From: Cellulosimicrobium sp. CUA-896
GTDB lineage: Bacteria; Actinomycetota; Actinomycetes; Actinomycetales; Cellulomonadaceae
Assembly (NCBI RefSeq): GCF_001942335.1
Contig: NZ_MKKH01000007.1
Location: forward strand, 1 to 64,000
Direction: 5' to 3'
DNA length: 64,000 nucleotides
The notes below the pieces were generated by a model, which was not told the origin of the DNA, did not search any database, and worked only from the letters and a program-made list of their open reading frames with translations. Both the position numbers and the translations under genes were made by a program. Below, one piece after another: positions 38,028-46,376 of the stretch (position 1 is its first letter; every line of letters begins with the position of its first letter).

Positions 38028-39423
38028 CAGGCCCCCGTGTCGGTGGTCGTGACGGTGGGGGTGGGCTGCGGCGTGCCGTCCGAGGACCCGTCCGTCGTCC
38101 CGTCGGTCACGGTCTCGCCGGGCGTGCCCGTCCCCGTCGTCGCGTCCTCGCCCTGCTCCTGGGTCGCCTCGGCGACGAGCCGGTCGGCGCGGTCCCGCGC
38201 GTCGGCGAGGGACTGGGCGGGGATCGTCGTCTCGAGCCGGTCGACGACGTACCCGGGCAGGTCGTCGACGCGCGTACCGGTCAGCTCCACGGCGGTCGAG
38301 AGCGTGAGCGGGCCGGCGCTCTCGGGGATGCCCCGGAAGACGGCGACCTGCCCGTCGGCGACCCCGACGTAGTACTGCGTCTGCGTCCAGCGGTAGCCGG
38401 CCCAGCCCGCGACGCCGAGGCCCACGACGACCAGCGCGACCGCGACGACCGTGACCCACCGGCGGGGCGCACGGCCCGGCCGGACGTCGTCGTCACCGTC
38501 GCCACCGGAGCTGTCGCCGCCCGTGGCGTCGTGCGGGGCGTCGTCGTCCGTGGTGCTGTCGCCCGCCGTCGTCGCGCCGAGGGCGGCGGCGCGCGCCGCC
38601 GGGGAGTCCGACGCGGCGCTGGGCGCGTCGCGGTCGACGGCGGCCGAGCCCACGACCTGCGCGCGCGTGTCGGGTGCGCCGCCGTCGGGCAGCGCGTCGA
38701 CGTCGACGACGTCCGCGACGACGACCGTGACGTTGTCCGTGCTGCCGGCGCGCAGGGCGAGCTGCAGCAGGCGTCGGCGCACTCGTCGACGTCGGGCGTG
38801 TCGAGCAACGTCTGCTCGAGGGTGTCCTGGGAGACGAAGCCCGACAGCCCGTCGGAGCACAGCAGCCACCGGTCACCCGGCTTGGCCTCGCGCACCGACA
38901 TGTCCGGCGTGAGGTCGATGTCGAAGTCGCCGAGCACCCGCATGACGACGTTGCGCTGCGGGTGCGTCTCGGCCTCGTCCGCCGAGATGCGCCCCGTGTC
39001 GACGAGGTGCTGGACGAACGTGTGGTCGGTCGTGGCCTGGCTGAGCTCGCCGTCGCGCAGCAGGTACGCGCGCGAGTCGCCGAGGTGCGCCATCGCGAGC
39101 TTGTTGCCGGCGCGCAGGATCGCGGTCACGGTCGTGCCCATGCCGACGAGGTCGGGGTCGGAGACGCTGCGCTCGACGAGGTCCTGGCGGGCGTGGTCGA
39201 TGGACTGCTCGAGCTCGGCGAGGGCGTCGTCCGGGCCGTGCGACTCGCCGTCGAGCGGGGCGAGCGCGGCGACGGCGATCGAGGACGCGACGTCGCCCCC
39301 CGCGTGGCCGCCCATGCCGTCGGCGACGACGAGCAGGTGCGGGCCGGCGTACCCGGAGTCCTGGTTGTTGGACCGCACGAGCCCGACGTCGGAGCGCGCG
39401 GCGTAGCGCAGGGCGATGTTCAC
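38027..39423 (-). CDS. pstP: PP2C-type Ser/Thr phosphatase PstP; one frameshift
   Basis: Metal-dependent phosphatase that reverses PknA/PknB action. Corrected length about 465 residues. PP2C motifs: SDVGLVRSNNQDSGY, VVADGMGGHAGGDVAS, AHLGDSRAYLLRDG, LLCSDGLSGFV and STDNVTVVVADV. An acidic linker, one membrane helix (WVTVVAVALVVVGLGVAGWAGY) and an extracellular domain with a Thr/Gly/Pro tail complete it. The frame breaks near 38772, where one C of GACGCCCTGCTG is missing, between the ECADA and LLQLALRAGSTDN segments. GTG 39423 starts six bases after fhaB. Confidence 0.94.
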
Positions 39424-39429
39424 GACCGG

Positions 39430-39924
39430 CTACCTCTGCAGCTCGACGACGGACTGGCCGATGCGCACGCGCGTGCCCGGGCCGAGCGGGGTGATCTGCG
39501 AGATGCGCTGGTCGTCGACGTACGTGCCGTTGGTCGACCCGAGGTCCTCGACGAACCAGCCCCCGTTCTGCGGGAAGATCCGCGCGTGCCGCGACGAGGA
39601 GTAGTCGTCGTCGAGCACGAGGGTGCAGCTCGGCGCGCGGCCGAGGAGGATCGACGACGTCGTCAGCGGGACGGTCGTGCCGCGCAGCGGCCCCGTGGTG
39701 ACGGCGAGACGCCCGGCACCGGACGACGGCGGGCGGCTCTGCTCGGGTGGGGCCGCGCCGGAGGTGGCGGCGGGAGCCTTGCTGCTCTCGGACCGCTTGC
39801 CGCGCCGCGGCGTGATCTTCGTGCCGTACAGGTCGCGACGCAGGACCCCGATCGCGGAGAGCACGAACACCCAGAGCAGCACCAGGTAGCCCAGCCGCAG
39901 CAGGGTGAACGTGAGATCGGTCAT
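39430..39924 (-). CDS. fhaB: FHA-domain protein FhaB/FipA
   Basis: A 164-residue protein with an N-terminal membrane helix (LLRLGYLVLLWVFVLSAIGVL), a basic/Ser-rich linker and a C-terminal FHA phosphothreonine-binding domain. FHA markers: ILLGRAPSCTLVLDD, SSSRHARIF and VEDLGSTNGTYVDDQRI. The family links kinase signals to division. It lies between fhaA and pstP, the conserved order. Confidence 0.95.
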   Translation of the reverse strand: MTDLTFTLLRLGYLVLLWVFVLSAIGVLRRDLYGTKITPRRGKRSESSKAPAATSGAAPPEQSRPPSSGAGRLAVTTGPLRGTTVPLTTSSILLGRAPSCTLVLDDDYSSSRHARIFPQNGGWFVEDLGSTNGTYVDDQRISQITPLGPGTRVRIGQSVVELQR

Positions 39925-39934
39925 CGCGGCCGGA

Positions 39935-40642
39935 TCACCACTCCTCGTCGTCGGACGCGCCGGTCCAGAACATGATGCGGGTGCGGCCGATGGTCAGGGA
40001 GTTCCCGTCCAGGAGCGTCGCCGCGGGCACCTGGTGCCCCTCGACGAACAGGCCGTTGGTGGAGCCGAGGTCGGACGCGACGACGCCGTCCGGGGTCACG
40101 CGGATCTCCAGGTGCCGGCGCGAGACCCCCGGGTCGTCGACGACGATGTCGGCCTCCGAACCGCGGCCGATCACCGTGACCGGGCCCGTCAGCAGGTACC
40201 GCTGACCGTCGATGTCGACGAGCGGGTGGCGCGTGCTCGGTGACGCCGACGTCGCGGGCGCCACGTTGCCGCGCACGCTCGCGGAGCGGAGGTGGAAGCG
40301 GCCGGTGTCGAGGGAGTCGTCCTGCTCGAAGCTGACGCTCACCGGACCGACGAACGCGTAGTGCTGGGACGCGGCGTACTGCGTGACGTTCGAGGCCAGC
40401 TCGTCGGCGAGCGTCTCCGCACCCCACCCCTCGACCTGGGCGAAGTCGTCGGCCGACAGCTCGATCGTGAACTCGTTCGGGACGACCGTGCGCTCGCGGT
40501 CCACGACGGCGGCGCGGTCGTCCACCTCGCGTCGCAGCGCGCTCGCGAGCTCCACGGGCTTGACCTCGCTGCGCCCGACCCGGGCGAACGCGTTGTTGAC
40601 GACGCGCTCGACACCCTTCTCGAAGCGGTCCAGGACTCCCAT
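39935..40642 (-). CDS. fhaA: FHA-domain protein FhaA (DUF3662-FHA)
   Basis: A 235-residue protein. The N-terminal DUF3662 region (MGVLDRFEKGVERVVNNAFAR to about 125) is followed by an FHA domain with TVIGRGSEADIVVDD, VSRRHLEIRV and DLGSTNGLFVEGHQV. In mycobacteria FhaA reads phosphorylated MviN/MurJ and helps control wall synthesis. GGGAGGAGGT precedes ATG 40642. It is the first gene of the overlapping fhaA-fhaB-pstP-rodA-pbpA-pknA operon. Confidence 0.96.
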   Translation of the reverse strand: MGVLDRFEKGVERVVNNAFARVGRSEVKPVELASALRREVDDRAAVVDRERTVVPNEFTIELSADDFAQVEGWGAETLADELASNVTQYAASQHYAFVGPVSVSFEQDDSLDTGRFHLRSASVRGNVAPATSASPSTRHPLVDIDGQRYLLTGPVTVIGRGSEADIVVDDPGVSRRHLEIRVTPDGVVASDLGSTNGLFVEGHQVPAATLLDGNSLTIGRTRIMFWTGASDDEEW

Positions 40643-40895
40643 GCCACCTCCTCCCGGTGCGTGCTGGTCGTGCGCCGCGCTCCGCGGCACGACTGCCCAC
40701 GCGGATCGACGACCCACGCCCCGGCAGACTACCTAGATCGTATCGACCGCGTCTGCGGCACCGGCCCGAAACGTCGCGAGAATCCGGGACGGATGTGGCG
40801 CTTTCGTGGCGGAGCGTGTGAACGTCGGGCACGCGCCCTGGCGGCGGTCGCTGGTTCCAGGAGGGGGCGCCGCGCGTGCTAGTCTTCTGCGGCAC

Positions 40896-40979
40896 GCGCG
40901 AGTGGCGGAATAGGCAGACGCGCACGGTTCAGGTCCGTGTGCCCGAAAGGGCGTGGGGGTTCAACTCCCCCCTCGCGCA
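40896..40979 (+). tRNA. tRNA-Leu (CAG)
   Basis: An 84-base class II tRNA. Acceptor GCGCGAG pairs with CTCGCGC, then A. The anticodon loop TTCAGGT gives CAG. The long variable arm (GCCCGAAAGGGC) and T loop TTCAACT are present. CCA is not encoded. Location upstream of fhaA on the opposite strand is usual in actinobacteria. Confidence 0.97.
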
Positions 40980-40985
40980 CGTGAG

Positions 40986-41023
40986 ACGACGTCCCGGTCA
41001 GGTGATCCTGGCCGGGACGTCGT
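40986..41023. terminator. strong terminator after tRNA-Leu
   Basis: A stem of 17 pairs (one G-T) with a TGAT loop built on ACGACGTCCCGG and its complement, followed by CTTCT. It separates tRNA-Leu from the converging gene at 41101. Confidence 0.92.
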
Positions 41024-41100
41024 GCTTCTGGTCCCACGTCGAGCCGGCGGTGCTCCGTGCCGACCAGTCGCCCGGACCGCGGCGCCGCCGTGCGCGGCGC

Positions 41101-41687
41101 TCAGGCGAGCAGCCGCACGCCCGCGCCGTCGACCGTGAGGCCCGCACGGAGACCGCCGGGGCGGTGCCGCGCGGCGTACGCCTTGAGGTCGCCGCGGAAC
41201 ACGACCTCGCCGGGGAGCTCGGTGAGCATCTGCGGTCGCACCTGCCAGCGCTCGACGCCGAGGTCGCACACGCCGGCGCCTGGAGCACGTGGTAGACGAA
41301 CTCGGAGCAGAAGAACCGCGTGTCGTCCGGCGAGCCACGCCCGATGAGCACGTTCACCAGGCCCGACGCGTTGTAGGAGTAGGCGTGCGAGTCGAGCAGG
41401 AACTCGCTGATCCGCGTGCACACCGCCTCGTGCTGCTCCAGGGTCACGGGGATCTCCACCACCACGCCGGGCACCGTGTCCATGCCGCGGTAGAGGCCGT
41501 CGTCGAACCGCTCGCGCCGGAAGCACCCGACGAACGGGTTGCCCGCACGGCGCCGGCCGAAGCTGAACATCAGCTCGAGCCCCGGGTCGAGCGCCAGGGA
41601 CGCGTGGGTGAACTCGTCGCGCGTCGCGAGGGCGATCGTCCGGGACAGCACGGTCCGGCTGCGCGACAGCACGACGTAGACGTTCAC
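41101..41687 (-). CDS. predicted permuted papain-fold (YiiX/NlpC-P60-like) protein; one frameshift
   Basis: Corrected length 195 residues, beginning VNVYVVLSRSRTVLSRTIAL. His in DEFTHASLALD and Cys in TRFFCSEFVYHVL occupy the positions of the His and Cys in circularly permuted papain-like proteins that act on amide or acyl bonds. LELMFSFGRRRAGNPFVGCF is also a recurrent segment of this group. The frame breaks near 41277 (CAGGCGCCGGC lacks one G or C), after which AGVCDLGVERWQVRPQ continues. The start is GTG 41687 with a weak ribosome site. Substrate unknown; fold assignment is from memory of the motif pattern. Confidence 0.6.
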
Positions 41688-41769
41688 GACGCAGACCTTA
41701 CGACGACCTGCGACGATTCGGTAAGCCTCGACGTGCGTGGAGTGCTTGACCGCGGTATAAGGGCGCGGC

Positions 41770-42141
41770 TCAGCCGACGAGCCGCGCTCCGGGCACGGTC
41801 AGGCGCACGACGTCGCCCTCCACCGCGGCGATCTCGTCCGCGGCCGCGTACCGGTTGCCGCTCAGGAAGCCGACGGCGTCGATCCGGAGGTATCCGGCGC
41901 GCTCGAGCCGCGCCCGCTCGGCCTCGGGGATCCCGTCGCCCGTCGTGACGGCGTCGCGGACGGCGCCGATGAGCTCGTCGACGGCGCCGCGGTCGTGCGG
42001 CTCGTCGTTGGCGGTGACCCCGCCGTCGCCCATGCGCACGTCCTCGACGGTGCCGACCTCCTCGCCGTCGGCGTCCACGACCTTCATCCCCGCGTGGACG
42101 GTGGCGATGGGACCCTGGTCGTCGTTCACCGGCACGGTCAT
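41770..42141 (-). CDS. PRC-barrel-like small protein
   Basis: A 123-residue acidic protein. The start VHAGMKVVDADGEEVGTVEDVRMGD looks like a PRC-barrel or DUF2171-type beta domain, and the end GYLRIDAVGFLSGNRYAAADEI to VRLTVPGARLVG forms a second beta part. GAGGAG stands seven bases ahead of ATG 42141. It is divergent from the pectate lyase and shares the 283-base gap with the twin operators. Function unknown. Confidence 0.65.
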   Translation of the reverse strand: MTVPVNDDQGPIATVHAGMKVVDADGEEVGTVEDVRMGDGGVTANDEPHDRGAVDELIGAVRDAVTTGDGIPEAERARLERAGYLRIDAVGFLSGNRYAAADEIAAVEGDVVRLTVPGARLVG

Positions 42142-42255
42142 CGTGTCTCCTCTCGACGTCGGACGCGTTCGCCCGGGTGGCGTCGTGCCCCACTCTCGCC
42201 GCCGCCGCGGCACACGCAACCGGCACGGGGACGTCGGGGACGGGGGCTTGCGCAC

Positions 42256-42270
42256 GGGAAACCGGTTCCC
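42256..42270. promoter_or_regulatory. palindromic operator 1 (LacI-type) upstream of pectate lyase
   Basis: GGGAAACCGGTTCCC is a near-perfect palindrome around AACCGGTT, the central CG layout of LacI-family operators. It lies in the gap shared by the divergent genes at 42141 and 42425. Confidence 0.7.
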
Positions 42271-42277
42271 TACGATC

Positions 42278-42293
42278 GGGAAACCGGTTACCC
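42278..42293. promoter_or_regulatory. palindromic operator 2 (LacI-type) upstream of pectate lyase
   Basis: GGGAAACCGGTTACCC repeats operator 1 with a 22-bp offset, about two helix turns, so two dimers could bind the same face. The regulator gene is not in the window. Confidence 0.7.
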
Positions 42294-42424
42294 GTCGTGC
42301 TGGGACGCAAGGCAGCGGCCCAGCGTGGCGGGGGAGCTCCACGCCCGCGGGCGTACCCCGACCGTGCGTCGTCGCGGCACGCACCGCAAGCACTGCCCCG
42401 ATTTCAACGACGAAGTGAGGCACG

Positions 42425-43983
42425 ATGAGACGACCAGTCGCACGACGGCTCGTCGCGGCGGGGGCCGCGATCTCCCTGGCAGCTGCGATGGGCGTGACCG
42501 CCCTGACGGCCACGACGGCCCAGGCCGTGACCGGCAGCCCGACGGCTACGCCACCCAGAACGGCGGCACCACCGGCGGCGCCGGCGGCCAGACCGTGCGG
42601 GCCACGACGGGCACGCAGATCCACGCGGCCCTGTGCAACCGGGCCGGCGACGACACCCCGATCACCATCCAGGTCGAGGGCACCATCAACCACGGCAACA
42701 CGAGCAAGGTCTCGGGCGACAGCTGCAACACCGCGGCCGGGGTCATCGAGATCAAGCAGGTCAGCAACGTGACGATCGTCGGCGTCGGCAGCGGCGCGAC
42801 GTTCGACCAGCTCGGCATCCACATCCGCGAGGCCGAGAACATCATCATCCAGAACGTCACCGTCCGGAACGTCAAGAAGTCCGGCTCCCCCACGTCCAAC
42901 GGCGGCGACGCCATCGGCATGGAGAGCGACGTCCGCAACGTCTGGGTCGACCACGTGACGCTCGAGGCGTCCGGCGGCGAGTCCGCGGGCTACGACGGCC
43001 TGTTCGACATGAAGGCCGGCGTCCAGTACGTGACCCTCTCCTACAGCGTGCTGCGCAACTCCGGCCGCGGTGGCCTCATCGGGTCGAGCGAGAGCGATCG
43101 GTCGAACGGGTTCGTGACGTTCCACCACAACCTGTACGAGAACATCGACTCGCGCGCGCCCCTGCTCCGCGGAGGCATCGCGCACATCTACAACAACCAC
43201 TACGTGAGCCTCAACGAGTCGGGCATCAACTCGCGCGCCGGCGCCCGGGCGAAAGTGGAGAACAACTACTTCGAGGACTCCAAGGATGTGCTCGGCACGT
43301 TCTACACCGACCAGGCGGGCTACTGGCAGGTCGCCGGGAACGTCTTCGACAACGTGACGTGGTCGAGCCCGAGCGGCGACGACCGGCCCGCAGGCCCGAA
43401 CCCGACGTCGACCACGTCGGTGAGCATCCCGTACGCCTACACGCTCGACGGCGCGAGCTGTGTGCCGGCGCTCGTGAACCAGACCGCGGGCGCGAACAAG
43501 GGTCTGCGCGTCTCGGACGGCTCGTGCACGCCCCAGAACCCCGACCCGGGGCCTGACCCGGAGCCCGAGCCCGACCCCGAGCCGGAGCCCGAGCCGGAGC
43601 CTGAGCCGGAGCCGAGCGGGACGAACCTGAGCCTCGCGGCGGGCAGCGACGGTTCGAGCAAGGCGAGCGGGACGAGCTACGGGGACGTGCGCGACGGGGA
43701 CACGAGCACGTACTGGTCGCCGGCCGGCTCCACGGGCCGGATCTCGGTCAAGTGGGGATCCGACACGACGGTGTCGCGGGTCGTCGTCCGGCAGGCCCCC
43801 GGCGGCGGCAGCATCGGGTCCTGGCGCGTGGTGGACAACGACACCGGCGCCGTGCTGCGCAGCGGCAGCGGGTCGCCCGGCACGGTGACCTTCCCCGCGA
43901 CGTCGCTGCGGAAGATCAACCTCGAGATCACGAGCGCGTCGGGCACGCCGCGCATCGCCGAGCTCGAGACCTACGCCGGCTGA
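42425..43983 (+). CDS. secreted family 1 pectate lyase with C-terminal F5/8-type domain; one frameshift
   Basis: Extracellular enzyme cutting polygalacturonate by beta-elimination. Corrected length 519 residues. A signal peptide (MRRPVARRLVAAGAAISLAA, cleavage near TAQA) is followed by the parallel beta-helix of PL1: GGDAIGMESDVRNVWVDHVT (calcium-site and WxDH motif), YDGLFDMKAGVQYVTLSYS and HHNLYENIDSRAPLLRGG (RxPxxR catalytic region). A Pro-Glu/Pro-Asp linker (about 375-400) connects to a discoidin/CBM32-like carbohydrate-binding domain. One C is missing near 42536 (AGCCCGACGG), so the signal peptide and enzyme are in different frames as written. Confidence 0.93.
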
Positions 43984-43993
43984 CGCCGCACCA

Positions 43994-44036
43994 CGCCGCG
44001 ACCCCCGACCGCACCCCGCGGCCGGGGGTCGCGGCG
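43994..44036 (+). terminator. pectate lyase terminator
   Basis: A perfect 14-bp stem (CGCCGCGACCCCCG and its complement) with a small inner CCGC/GCGG helix lies 10 bases after the stop. Confidence 0.9.
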
Positions 44037-44121
44037 CGTGCCCGCGCCGTGCGGCACTCCACCGCGCCGTGACGGCGCGACGTCCTGGTGCGTGGCCCTC
44101 GCGGACCTATGCCTCGCAGTG

Positions 44122-44139
44122 CTAGGGTTCAAGCCCTAG
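44122..44139. promoter_or_regulatory. probable PadR autoregulatory operator
   Basis: CTAGGGTTCAAGCCCTAG has perfect 6-bp inverted arms and lies 26 bases before the padR start, in the promoter position. Autorepression through such a palindrome is usual for PadR genes. Confidence 0.55.
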
Positions 44140-44165
44140 ATCATCGAGGTATAGCGGGAGCGCCC

Positions 44166-44537
44166 GTGCGCATCGACAAGGACCTGGTGGCCGCCTCGGC
44201 CACGCCGCTCGTGCTCGGCATCCTCAGCGAGGGCGAGTCGTACGGGTACGCGATCCTCAAGCGCGTCGACGAGCTCTCGGACGGCCGGATGCAGTGGACC
44301 GACGGCATGCTCTACCCGCTCCTGCACCGGCTCGAGCGCCTCGGCCACGTGCAGTCGTCCTGGGGCGTGTCCGACGTCGGCCGCCGCCGCAAGCACTACG
44401 CGATCACCGCGGCCGGCCGCGAGGCGCTCGCGGAGCGGCAGGCGCAGTGGCACGTCGTCGCCGACGCGCTCGCTCAGGTGTGGCGCGAGGCGCAGCAGCG
44501 ACCGGCGACGCCGCGGCTCGCGGAGGGGTGGGCCTGA
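44166..44537 (+). CDS. PadR-family transcriptional regulator
   Basis: A 123-residue winged-helix regulator: TPLVLGILSEGESYGYAILKRV, MQWTDGMLYPLLHRLERLG (recognition helix) and GRRRKHYAITAAGREAL (wing). A short C-terminal helix for dimerisation follows. GTG 44166 is the start, with GGGAG upstream. It overlaps the next gene (TGATG), a membrane protein, in the common arrangement of a PadR repressor with a HAAS-domain membrane partner. Confidence 0.93.
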   Translation: MRIDKDLVAASATPLVLGILSEGESYGYAILKRVDELSDGRMQWTDGMLYPLLHRLERLGHVQSSWGVSDVGRRRKHYAITAAGREALAERQAQWHVVADALAQVWREAQQRPATPRLAEGWA

Positions 44538-45913
44538 TGGCGACGCCGGCTCCCGCGCCCGGGCCGCACGCGGAGAAGCACGCCGAGCTGGAGGCGCAGA
44601 TCGACCAGTGGCGCGGCTACGTGCGGCGCCGGGAGGCGATCTCGGCGGCGGACGTCGACGAGATGGAGGACCACCTGCGTGAGCGGGTCGAGGACCTGCG
44701 GGCGACGGGCCTCGACGACGAGGAGGCGTTCCTCGTCGCGGTGAAGCGCATGGGCGACCTGGACGCGGTGTCGCGAGAGTTCGCGCGCGAGCACTCGGAC
44801 CGGCTGTGGAAGCAGCTCGTGCTCGTGCGGGAGGCGCCGGAGGACGGGTCGCGGTCGTGGCGCGAGCTCGCCGTCGTGCTGGCCCTCGCCGTGGGCGCGG
44901 GGGTCGCGGTCAAGGTCGCGGCAGAGCTCGTGCCGGACGAGGAGGTGCTGCTGCGCAACGTCGCGCTCCTGGTGCTCCCGTTCCTCGCGGGCTACTTCGC
45001 GTGGAAGCGGCGGCTCACGTGGCCGGTGGGCGTCGCGCTGCTCCTCCCGTTCGTCGCCCTCGCGGTCGTGCTCAACGCGTACCCGTTCGCGCCGCCCGGC
45101 TCGACGGAGCTGCTCGCGGCGGTCCACGCGCCCGTCGTGCTGTGGGCGCTGGTCGGCGTCGCGTACGTCGCCGGGCGCTGGCGCTCGGACGCGGGGCGAA
45201 TGGACTTCGCCCGCTTCACCGGCGAGCTCGCGGTGTACGTCACGCTCCTCGCCCTCGGCGGCGGCGTGCTCCTCGGCCTGACGGCCGGGGTGTTCTCCCT
45301 CGTCGACGTCGATCTCGAGCCCTGGCTCGAGGACTGGATCCTGCCGTTCTGCGTGCCCGGCGCGCTCGTCGTCGCGGCGTGGCTCGTCGAGGCGAAGCAG
45401 AACGTCGTCGAGAACATCGCCCCGGTGCTCACCAAGGTGTTCACGCCGCTCACCGTCGTCATGCTCGTCGCGCTGTTCGCCGTGCTCGTGACCGCGGGCG
45501 ATCTCGCCGCCGTCGACCGCGAGCTGCTCATCCTCATGGACGCGATCCTCGTGCTCGTCCTGTGCCTGCTGCTCTACTCCGTGTCGGCGCGCGACCCGCT
45601 CGCCCCGCCCACGCCGTTCGACGGCCTCCAGCTCGTCCTCGTCGTCGCGGCGCTCGCGGTGGACGCGGTCGCGCTGACCGCGATGGTCACCCGCATCGCC
45701 GAGTTCGGCGTCAGCCCGAACAAGGTCGCCGCGCTCGGGCTCAACCTCCTGCTGCTCGTGCACCTCGTCGGCTCGGCGGTGCTCGCGGCGCGGTTCCTGC
45801 GCCACCGTCCGCTCGACGCGCTCGTGCGGTGGCAGACGAGGTTCTTGCCGGTCTACGCGGTGTGGGCCGCCGTCGTCGTCGTGGTGTTCCCGCCGCTCTT
45901 CGGCTTCGTCTGA
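44537..45913 (+). CDS. HAAS/permease-prefix-domain integral membrane protein
   Basis: A 458-residue protein. The cytoplasmic N-terminus (QIDQWRGYVRRREAISAADVDEMEDHLRERVEDL to AVSREFAREH, about 15-90) is the permease prefix/HAAS domain often found downstream of padR. About ten membrane helices follow. No transport signature is visible. Coupled to padR by overlapping stop and start. Role unknown; envelope-stress or drug response is the usual guess for such pairs. Confidence 0.8.
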   Translation: MATPAPAPGPHAEKHAELEAQIDQWRGYVRRREAISAADVDEMEDHLRERVEDLRATGLDDEEAFLVAVKRMGDLDAVSREFAREHSDRLWKQLVLVREAPEDGSRSWRELAVVLALAVGAGVAVKVAAELVPDEEVLLRNVALLVLPFLAGYFAWKRRLTWPVGVALLLPFVALAVVLNAYPFAPPGSTELLAAVHAPVVLWALVGVAYVAGRWRSDAGRMDFARFTGELAVYVTLLALGGGVLLGLTAGVFSLVDVDLEPWLEDWILPFCVPGALVVAAWLVEAKQNVVENIAPVLTKVFTPLTVVMLVALFAVLVTAGDLAAVDRELLILMDAILVLVLCLLLYSVSARDPLAPPTPFDGLQLVLVVAALAVDAVALTAMVTRIAEFGVSPNKVAALGLNLLLLVHLVGSAVLAARFLRHRPLDALVRWQTRFLPVYAVWAAVVVVVFPPLFGFV

Positions 45914-45949
45914 GCCATCACCGGCCCGGTCTGAGCCGACCGTCGGCCC

Positions 45950-46009
45950 GCCGAACCCCGGGTTGTGTGCCGTTCGTCGCCCGGAACGGCGCACAACCCG
46001 GGGTTCGGC
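45950..46009. terminator. long two-part hairpin after the HAAS protein gene
   Basis: An outer perfect 18-bp stem (GCCGAACCCCGGGTTGTG at 45950-45967 with 45992-46009) encloses an inner 7-bp stem (GCCGTTC/GAACGGC). It ends 36-96 bases beyond the stop of the upstream gene and is likely its terminator. Confidence 0.75.
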
Positions 46010-46072
46010 GCGTGGGGTGGTGCGCAACCCGGGGTTCGGCAGGTCGGGCGACGCGCAACCCGGGGGTTCGGC
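45992..46072 (+). repeat. three 31-bp-spaced copies of an AACCCGGGGTTCGGC element
   Basis: The arm CACAACCCGGGGTTCGGC at 45992 recurs as CGCAACCCGGGGTTCGGC at 46023 and CGCAACCCGGGGGTTCGGC at 46054, with starts exactly 31 bp apart. A fourth, inverted copy is the left arm at 45950. Each copy contains the palindrome AACCCGGGGTT. Confidence 0.85.
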
Positions 46073-46376
46073 GGGCGCCGGGGTGTTCCCGCTCGGAGCG
46101 GCGTGCGGAAAGCGACGACAACGCTGTCTTTTACCGTCCAGGGCGCGCAACCAGTCGACAGACGTCGAACTTTCGTATTGGCATCGTCGGAAGTGCCGGG
46201 TATGGTCGGGCGGGTGACGCGGGGCACACCTCCCGCCCGTCGCACGAGGGCCTCGTCGTCGAGGTTCTCAGCCCATCCGGGGTCCACGACCAGCGTGACG
46301 CCGAACGGCCGGCGACGGCCACGACGCGTCCCCGCCAGTGCGGACCTCGTCTCCGAGATGCGTCAAGGAGGACGTT

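Larger units (their letters stand above)
45914..46376. other. intergenic region with repeated palindromes and promoter
   Basis: A 463-bp non-coding region. The first 160 bases contain one long hairpin and two further copies of its arm (see 45950-46072). The remainder is less GC-rich around 46120-46205 and probably holds the promoter of the large secreted protein, although I cannot assign -35 and -10 boxes with confidence. Confidence 0.6.
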
